Below, piece after piece: positions 59,165 through 64,000 of a stretch of 64,000 nt of DNA. This DNA comes from Blattabacterium cuenoti (GTDB lineage Bacteria > Bacteroidota > Bacteroidia > Flavobacteriales > Blattabacteriaceae): NCBI RefSeq assembly GCF_014252095.1, contig NZ_CP059210.1, forward strand, positions 437,252-501,251. The letters are read 5' to 3'. The first letter of the stretch is position 1, and every line of letters begins with the position of its first letter. A program made the translations under genes and the position numbers. Under the pieces are notes generated by a model. The model ran no database searches. It saw only the letters and a list, made by a program, of their open reading frames with translations, and was not told where the DNA came from.

Positions 59165-60170
59165 AAGATCTAAAACTTATCATTTTTTTATTTTCCTCAT
59201 CCCAAAGTTTATATTTTGCACATTTTAAACTTCCTGAAAAGTTCATTTTTGTCACATATTTATCGAAAATAGGATTTTGACTATGACAGTCAGGTAAATA
59301 ATAAAATGGAATACTGGGAACTAAATGATGGATGTGGTGATATCCAATATTTCCTGTAAACCAATGAATTATTTTAGGTAATTTGTAAAAAGAACTACCT
59401 TTTATAGCGGCTATACAGTAATCCCAATTAGTTTTCCATTCTTTGTAATTAGGATTATGTTGATGTTGAACATAAAAAACCCATATAGCCACAATAGAAA
59501 AAAAAACAATAGTTGGAAATTGAATAAATAATAATTTAAAAAAACCAATAAAATTTCCTATAAAAATATAAAAAGAAAAAATACAAAAATTACTGATCCA
59601 AAGATTTACTTTTGCTTTTTCCCAACCTTTTATATGAATTAATGGTAATCTACTATGTATAAAAATATAATAGATAGGTCCTAAAAAAAACATGACGATA
59701 AAAGATCGATACATTCTATACTTTATTTTTTTCCAAAAATTCAGTTTTTGATATTCCCTAACAGTTAAAATAGTTATATCACCTATATCTCTAAAATCCA
59801 ATTGAGAATTATGTGCATGATGATAATTATGTGATTTAGCCCAATATTTAAACGGAATTAAAGTAAAAAGACTACAAATAAACCCTATGATATTATTAAT
59901 TTTTTTTGAAGAGGTAAATGATTGATGTCCACAATCATGTTGAATGATGAATATTCTAATCAAAAAAAAGGAGTTGAATATAGATAAGAAAACTGTTATA
60001 TACTTGGAATAATTGAAGATGCAAAAGACTATTGTTATCCAAATGAAAACAAAAGGAAAAAAAGTATTTAAAATTTGAATAAAAGCTTTCCAATTATTTG
60101 GATAATAAAGTTTTGCTATATCTTTCCAATTTTTAAATGCTTTTTTAATTTCTAAATATTGAGGATTCAT
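59121..60170 (-). CDS. Membrane fatty acid desaturase
   Basis: The 349-residue protein has four or more hydrophobic helices and the three histidine boxes of acyl desaturases: HDCGH (78-82), HNYHHAH (114-120) and HHIHHLVP near residue 279. A further PNYKEWKTNWDY region resembles the DesA/omega-3-type group. The iron-dependent enzyme introduces a double bond into acyl chains using O2, which fits an aerobic lifestyle. The exact bond position cannot be predicted. Its end overlaps ung by 44 bases in another frame. Confidence 0.88.
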   Translation of the reverse strand: MNPQYLEIKKAFKNWKDIAKLYYPNNWKAFIQILNTFFPFVFIWITIVFCIFNYSKYITVFLSIFNSFFLIRIFIIQHDCGHQSFTSSKKINNIIGFICSLFTLIPFKYWAKSHNYHHAHNSQLDFRDIGDITILTVREYQKLNFWKKIKYRMYRSFIVMFFLGPIYYIFIHSRLPLIHIKGWEKAKVNLWISNFCIFSFYIFIGNFIGFFKLLFIQFPTIVFFSIVAIWVFYVQHQHNPNYKEWKTNWDYCIAAIKGSSFYKLPKIIHWFTGNIGYHHIHHLVPSIPFYYLPDCHSQNPIFDKYVTKMNFSGSLKCAKYKLWDEENKKMISFRSYEKRNINKKISEHK

Positions 60171-60187
60171 TGAAATGAAAAATTCTT

Positions 60188-60538
60188 TTAAAAAGAATCA
60201 TGCAAAAAATTTTTCTTTTTAAGAAGATCTTCTTTAGATTCTACATGATTATCATCTAGAATACAACAATTTACTGGACAAATTGTTACACATTGTGGTT
60301 CTTCATAAAACCCAACACATTCTGTACATTTTTCTGCTACTATAAAATAAATATCCTTTTTTTTTGGTTCCTGAGGAAACATTGGATCCATAAAAAAACC
60401 TTCTGACATTTTTTTTTTCCACAAAGAAGTTCCATCTGACATCCTCCATACTTTTCCTCCTTCATAAATTGCATGATTAGGACATTCAGATTCACAGGCG
60501 CCACAATTTATACATTCTTCTGTGATTTTTATAGACAT
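60188..60538 (-). CDS. 4Fe-4S dicluster ferredoxin
   Basis: The 116-residue protein has one cluster motif at C9, C12, C15 and C19 (CINCGACESEC), and a second with C71, C74, C83 and C87 within KCTECVGFYEEPQCVTICP, plus further cysteines at 91-92. The long spacer in the second motif is typical of the YfhL/Bacteroidetes ferredoxin type. Electron partners are unknown. In Flavobacteria this gene is commonly divergent from an acyl-CoA reductase gene, exactly as here, so a linked role is possible. Confidence 0.93.
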   Translation of the reverse strand: MSIKITEECINCGACESECPNHAIYEGGKVWRMSDGTSLWKKKMSEGFFMDPMFPQEPKKKDIYFIVAEKCTECVGFYEEPQCVTICPVNCCILDDNHVESKEDLLKKKNFLHDSF

Positions 60539-60571
60539 TTAAATTAAATTTAATGTAGATTCTATAATCTA

Positions 60572-61633
60572 ATGAACAATCTGATTCAGACTTTCTATAA
60601 ATTAGGTTTTTTTCTTAGAGAATTTAAGAAATTTTATGCACATGAAAAATATATTTCTGAAAATTTTAAAAAATTTTTTTTTCCATTTCGGAATATTATA
60701 AAAAAAACCTCCATTATCAATAGTTGGTTTAGAACAGAAGATTTATTCATCACTATTGAACAATGGGGGAAAATACTTACAAAAGAAAAACTAGAATATT
60801 GGTTAAATAAATATTCTTTTATTAAGAAAAAGAACCCAATAAAAACTATTTTAGTTATTATGCCGGGAAATATTCCCCTAGTAGGGTTTCATGATTTTTT
60901 ATGTGTTCTTTTATCAGGACATCGAATTTTAATAAAATTATCCGAAGAGGATAATTTGTTACTTCCTTTTTTATGCAAAATAATCACTCATATAAATCCT
61001 TTACTCGAAAAAAAAATAAAATTTTCTAAAAACTTTTTTAAAGAAAAATATGATTCTGTTATAGCAAGTTGCAGTAATAATACAGCTCGTTATTTTGAAT
61101 ACTACTTTAGAAAATACCCCATGATTCTTCGAAAAAGACGAACTTCTATAGCTATTCTACAAGGAAATGAAAGTAAAAAAAATTTAATTTCTTTAAATAA
61201 AGACATTTTAACTTATTCTGGAAGAGGATGTAGAAATGTGGGAAAGATATTCATTCCTAAAAATTATGATCTTCATCTCATCTTGGATCAAAATTTATCA
61301 TCTTATGTAATGAAAAATTATAAGTACATGGATAATTATAATTATTATCTTTCCATATATACTCTAAATAACATAGTTATTAAAAGAAATCCTATGATGA
61401 TTTTAATAGAAAGCAAAGACTACCATAGTCCAATATCAGTGGTATATTATGAATTTTATTCCAATGTAAACCAATTAAAAAAATTGATACACAAAAATAG
61501 AAAACATTTACAATGCTTAGTCTCAAGAAATATATGTAAAAACGAAGTTGATTTTGGAAAAACTCAATTCCCTAAATTATGGGATTATTCAGACAATATT
61601 GATACAATCAAGTTCCTTACAGAAAAAAATTAA
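60572..61633 (+). CDS. Acyl-CoA reductase (LuxC-like)
   Basis: The 353-residue protein resembles the acyl-CoA reductase family found next to ferredoxin and serC in Flavobacteria. Recognisable blocks are TILVIMPGNIPLVGFHDFLC (about 91-110) and LSGHRILIKLSEED, an aldehyde-dehydrogenase-like cofactor region. LTYSGRGCRNVGKIFIP (about 211-227) has the likely catalytic cysteine. LuxC relatives reduce acyl-CoA to aldehyde with NADPH. The product in Bacteroidetes is not known. The downstream serC gene of free-living relatives is absent; ribD follows on the other strand. Its stop overlaps the ribD stop in a shared TTAA. Confidence 0.83.
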   Translation: MNNLIQTFYKLGFFLREFKKFYAHEKYISENFKKFFFPFRNIIKKTSIINSWFRTEDLFITIEQWGKILTKEKLEYWLNKYSFIKKKNPIKTILVIMPGNIPLVGFHDFLCVLLSGHRILIKLSEEDNLLLPFLCKIITHINPLLEKKIKFSKNFFKEKYDSVIASCSNNTARYFEYYFRKYPMILRKRRTSIAILQGNESKKNLISLNKDILTYSGRGCRNVGKIFIPKNYDLHLILDQNLSSYVMKNYKYMDNYNYYLSIYTLNNIVIKRNPMMILIESKDYHSPISVVYYEFYSNVNQLKKLIHKNRKHLQCLVSRNICKNEVDFGKTQFPKLWDYSDNIDTIKFLTEKN

Positions 61634-62676
61634 GATGGAATTTTAATAATAAGTTTATCCTTTTCTTCTATATACATATTTTTGATAACTCTTCCATTTA
61701 TGACAGGAGCCCTTAATCCATCTTTCAAAAAGATATTACAGACGAATATTCTAGATTCATCCCAAATATTATCTTTGATAAAACTCTCTAAGGTCGTTCT
61801 TCCTCCTTCTACAATTAAAGAAAAAATGTTTATCTGATGTAGATAATCTAAGATCTGTTTGATAATCTCTTTCTCAAAAGAAATCTGAACAAATTCTATA
61901 TTTTTCTGATTTTCTTTTTTCTTTTCGGTAAAAACAATTGTTTTTTTCGTCCCATCCAAAATAAAATAAGAAGTAGATATACTTAATTTTCTATCCATAA
62001 AAATTCTAATTGGATCTGACCCAAACCATTCTCTAACATCTAATTTTGGATTATCATTAAACACGGTTTTTCTTCCTACTAAAATACTGTCCTCTTCAGA
62101 TCTCCATTTATGACTCAATTGTCTAGAATAAATTCCACTAATCCATGAAGGATTTTTTTTTTTATCATTCCCTTTCCATGAGTCTATAAAACCATCATCA
62201 CTTTGCGCCCATTTCAATATAATATAAGGTCTTTTTTTTTCATAAAAAGTAAAAAAACGTTTATTTAAAATTCTACACTGATCCTTTAAAACATTTTCTA
62301 TCACTTCTATCCCATTTTTTCTTAATTTTTGTATCCCAAAACCGTTTACCTTATTACAAGGATCTTGTATTCCGATTACAACTCTAGGTATCTTACTTTT
62401 AATGATTAAATCAACACAAGGAGGGGTCTTTCCAAAATGCGCGCATGGTTCTAATGTGACATAAAGGGTCGAATCAGTTAATAAAGATGGATTTTTAACC
62501 CTATTGATAGCATTTACCTCTGCATGATTCATTCCTACTTTATAATGCCATCCTTCTGATAAAATCAAACCATTTCTTTCTATTAAACATCCTACCATAG
62601 GATTAGGAGAAGTGAATCCTAATCCATTTTTTGCCAATTGAATAGCCCTATGCATAAAGATTTTATCATGGTTCAT
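61630..62676 (-). CDS. ribD: Bifunctional riboflavin deaminase/reductase RibD
   Basis: The 348-residue protein has the zinc deaminase domain with NHAEVNAI (about 49-56) and PCAHFGKTPPCVD (about 76-88). The reductase domain follows, with LKWAQSDDGFID, ISGIYSRQLSHKWRSEEDSI and a C-terminal LIVEGGRTTLESF. It carries out steps two and three of riboflavin synthesis from GTP. An A11 run, T11 at 62153-62163 on the plus strand, is in frame. It shares the two-gene stretch ribD-aroE with a 12-bp gap, aroE being upstream. Confidence 0.97.
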   Translation of the reverse strand: MNHDKIFMHRAIQLAKNGLGFTSPNPMVGCLIERNGLILSEGWHYKVGMNHAEVNAINRVKNPSLLTDSTLYVTLEPCAHFGKTPPCVDLIIKSKIPRVVIGIQDPCNKVNGFGIQKLRKNGIEVIENVLKDQCRILNKRFFTFYEKKRPYIILKWAQSDDGFIDSWKGNDKKKNPSWISGIYSRQLSHKWRSEEDSILVGRKTVFNDNPKLDVREWFGSDPIRIFMDRKLSISTSYFILDGTKKTIVFTEKKKENQKNIEFVQISFEKEIIKQILDYLHQINIFSLIVEGGRTTLESFIKDNIWDESRIFVCNIFLKDGLRAPVINGRVIKNMYIEEKDKLIIKIPS

Positions 62677-62688
62677 TTCTTCCCTATT

Positions 62689-63453
62689 TTATGAATTCCA
62701 TATTTTCCAAGATTCTTCTGCTTGAATACGTAACATTTCTAAACCATTTCTGATCATAGATCCTTTTTCTTCTCCTTTTTTTAAAAAAAAAGTTTTAGAT
62801 GGATTATAAACCAAATCATAGAGATAGTGTTTAGAAGAAAGAAATTGATAAGGTAATGGTGGACATAAATGGATATTTGGAAAAGTTCCCAATGGAGTGC
62901 AGTTAATAATAATTTTATGATCTTCTAAAAGATCCTGGTTCACTTCTTCATAAACCAAAAAATCTTTATGTTTTTTTCGAGAAACATATCTGTATGGGAT
63001 TCCCATTCTTTTTAGAATAAAGGAAACTGATCTAGATACCCCACCTGTTCCAAGAATCAGAGCCTTTTGATTTTTAGATGATAATTTATTTATGTCCTTT
63101 TTGAAAGAAAACTCAAAACCCAAAACATCTGTATTATAACCAATCCGATGTTTCTCTTCATTTATCTTTACTACATTAACAGATCCAATAGATTTTGCTT
63201 CTGGCATAAGTTTATTTAAAAAGGGAATAATGCTCTTTTTATATGGAATAGTGATATTGCATCCTTTCAAGGATGGGGTTTTAAAAATCCATAAAACATC
63301 TTCTATTTTTGGAATATCGAAGATTTCATAAGTGACTTCAGAAATAGATTCTTTTTTAAATTTTTTCATGAAATAATTTTTTGAAAAAGAATAACTAATT
63401 CCTCTTCCTACTAATCCAAAAACTCGTTTTTTATAAAAGCTATCATGATACAT
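62689..63453 (-). CDS. aroE: Shikimate dehydrogenase
   Basis: The 254-residue protein has FGLVGRGISYSFSKNYF (about 12-28), the catalytic lysine in CNITIPYKKSIIPFL (about 69-83), GYNTDVLGFEF with the substrate aspartate, and the NADP fold LILGTGGVSRSVSFILKRMG (about 126-145). It reduces 3-dehydroshikimate in the chorismate pathway; AroC is at 17 kb in this window. It lies between rpsU and ribD on the same strand. Confidence 0.96.
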   Translation of the reverse strand: MYHDSFYKKRVFGLVGRGISYSFSKNYFMKKFKKESISEVTYEIFDIPKIEDVLWIFKTPSLKGCNITIPYKKSIIPFLNKLMPEAKSIGSVNVVKINEEKHRIGYNTDVLGFEFSFKKDINKLSSKNQKALILGTGGVSRSVSFILKRMGIPYRYVSRKKHKDFLVYEEVNQDLLEDHKIIINCTPLGTFPNIHLCPPLPYQFLSSKHYLYDLVYNPSKTFFLKKGEEKGSMIRNGLEMLRIQAEESWKIWNS

Positions 63454-63477
63454 AGAATGATGTATCTCTATTTTTTT

Positions 63478-63675
63478 TTATTCTTCTTTCTTTAATCGCA
63501 TACGTTCTCTATATCTAGCTCGTAAAATTTCATTTCTCCTATCTTCAGAAGGTTTTATATATTGTTGTTTTTCTCTAAATTCCTTTAAAATCCGCGTTTT
63601 ATCAAATTTTTTTTTGCATTTTTTCAAAGCTTTCTCAATGGATTCTCCCTCTCTAACTGTTGTAATTAATACCAT
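63478..63675 (-). CDS. rpsU: 30S ribosomal protein S21
   Basis: The 65-residue basic protein has VREGESIEKALKKCKKKFD (about 7-25), the S21 signature. A helical arginine-rich tail (RRNEILRARYRERMRLKKEE) follows. S21 binds near the anti-Shine-Dalgarno end of 16S rRNA; in Bacteroidetes it helps hide that end. It lies just after tRNA-Val(GAC) on the same strand and before aroE. Confidence 0.96.
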   Translation of the reverse strand: MVLITTVREGESIEKALKKCKKKFDKTRILKEFREKQQYIKPSEDRRNEILRARYRERMRLKKEE

Positions 63676-63699
63676 AAAAAATAATGTAAAAAAACAATG

Positions 63700-63774
63700 T
63701 GGACACTATCGGATTTGAACCGACGACCTCTACTCTGTCAAAGTAGCGCTCTAAACCACCTGAGCTAAATGTCC
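63700..63774 (-). tRNA. tRNA-Val (anticodon GAC)
   Basis: On the minus strand the acceptor arms are GGACATT and AGTGTCC (with a wobble pair). The anticodon stem CTACT/AGTAG has loop TTGACAG, giving GAC. The T-arm is CGGTTCAAATCCG and the discriminator is A, as expected for valine. No CCA is encoded. With tRNA-Val(UAC) at 18.9 kb the window holds two valine acceptors that together read all GUN codons. Confidence 0.93.
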
Positions 63775-63857
63775 ATTTTTCAGGACAAAATTAAATATTT
63801 TTATTATTATTACAATCATCATTGTATCATTTTAATGCGAGATATAATATAAAAAAA

Positions 63858-64000
63858 ATGTCACATAATGTATTAGAAAAATCTATAGAATATTTAAAGG
63901 GATTCAGTTTAAAAAAAACACGTTTATTTAATATAGAATTACAAATTCATACATATGAAGATCTACTTTTTTTTTATCCTACAAAATATGTCCGTTATTT
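63858..64000 (+). CDS. recG: ATP-dependent DNA helicase RecG, N-terminal end only (partial)
   Basis: The frame from ATG 63858 runs to the window end and reads IEYLKGFSLKKTRLFNIELQ, then IHTYEDLLFFYPTKYVRY. This is the wedge-domain start of RecG (SIEFIKGVGPKRAELLKKEL-type, then TYGDLLxFFPxRY in relatives). RecG remodels stalled replication forks and Holliday junctions. Only 47 residues are visible, so intactness of the helicase motifs cannot be judged. Confidence 0.8.
   Translation, partial: MSHNVLEKSIEYLKGFSLKKTRLFNIELQIHTYEDLLFFYPTKYVRY

Noticed and set aside
63700..63774. tRNA-Asp reading of the GAC anticodon loop
   Set aside because: The anticodon read 5' to 3' is GAC, which pairs with GUC/GUU (valine); aspartate would need GUC.

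Overview
The window is a dense, strongly AT-rich bacterial chromosome segment made almost entirely of housekeeping genes. Gene order and protein features point to Bacteroidetes, order Flavobacteriales. The signs are sigma-54 regulator - LptE-like - secG - groESL, DUF3276/PUR, ribosomal protein THX, an extended NusB, ileS - DksA-like - lspA, sdhCAB, and a 4Fe-4S protein divergent from an acyl-CoA reductase. Long A/T homopolymers, overlapping genes, very short intergenic spaces (none above about 225 bp), decaying genes and no mobile DNA fit a reduced endosymbiont. My best inference is Blattabacterium, the cockroach symbiont, but the species cannot be proved from this sequence alone. No rRNA, IS element, phage or CRISPR array is visible, and no gene-free stretch exceeds 300 bp.

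Layout: 1-2.9 kb holds the tail of a sigma-54-type regulator, an LptE-like protein, secG and groES-groEL, ending in a shared hairpin terminator. 3-5.8 kb (minus strand) has kdsC, a PUR/DUF3276 nucleic-acid-binding protein and an ABC exporter. 5.9-7.9 kb (plus) has nusB, yajC, coaE and THX. 7.9-18.9 kb has a zinc metallopeptidase, NDH-2, menF and menI (menaquinone), idi, queD, gcvT, a MATE exporter, a DEAD-box helicase, aroC and a frameshifted miaA. 18.9-22 kb has tRNA-Val, folC and glnS.

22-34.6 kb (minus) is the classic transcription/translation block. In transcription order it reads tRNA-Thr, tRNA-Tyr, tRNA-Gly, tRNA-Thr, tuf, tRNA-Trp, secE, nusG, rplK, rplA, rplJ, rplL, rpoB, rpoC. 34.7-39 kb has ileS, a shrunken DksA-like gene and lspA. 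39-45.7 kb has mutS, two tRNAs, guaB, an unrecognised small lipoprotein, rplS and glmM. 45.8-54.2 kb (minus) has an FtsX-type permease, dnaB, accA, sdhCAB and a cysteine desulfurase. 54.4-58.5 kb (plus) has rny, a deoxyhypusine-synthase-like gene and lpdA. 58.5-64 kb has ung, a fatty acid desaturase, a ferredoxin, an acyl-CoA reductase, ribD, aroE, rpsU, tRNA-Val and the start of recG.

Together the genes describe aerobic respiration (NDH-2, menaquinone genes and succinate dehydrogenase), chorismate and cofactor synthesis (aroC, aroE, menF, folC, ribD, coaE), protein export (SecE, SecG, YajC, LspA) and information processing. No obviously new multi-gene system is present. The most interesting signals are signs of ongoing gene decay or rescue: miaA broken at an A11 tract, a DksA-like protein with its middle deleted, an LptE-like protein without its lipid-anchor cysteine, and glnS and the MATE gene without a standard start codon. 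An orphan disordered lipoprotein and intergenic inverted repeats also stand out.
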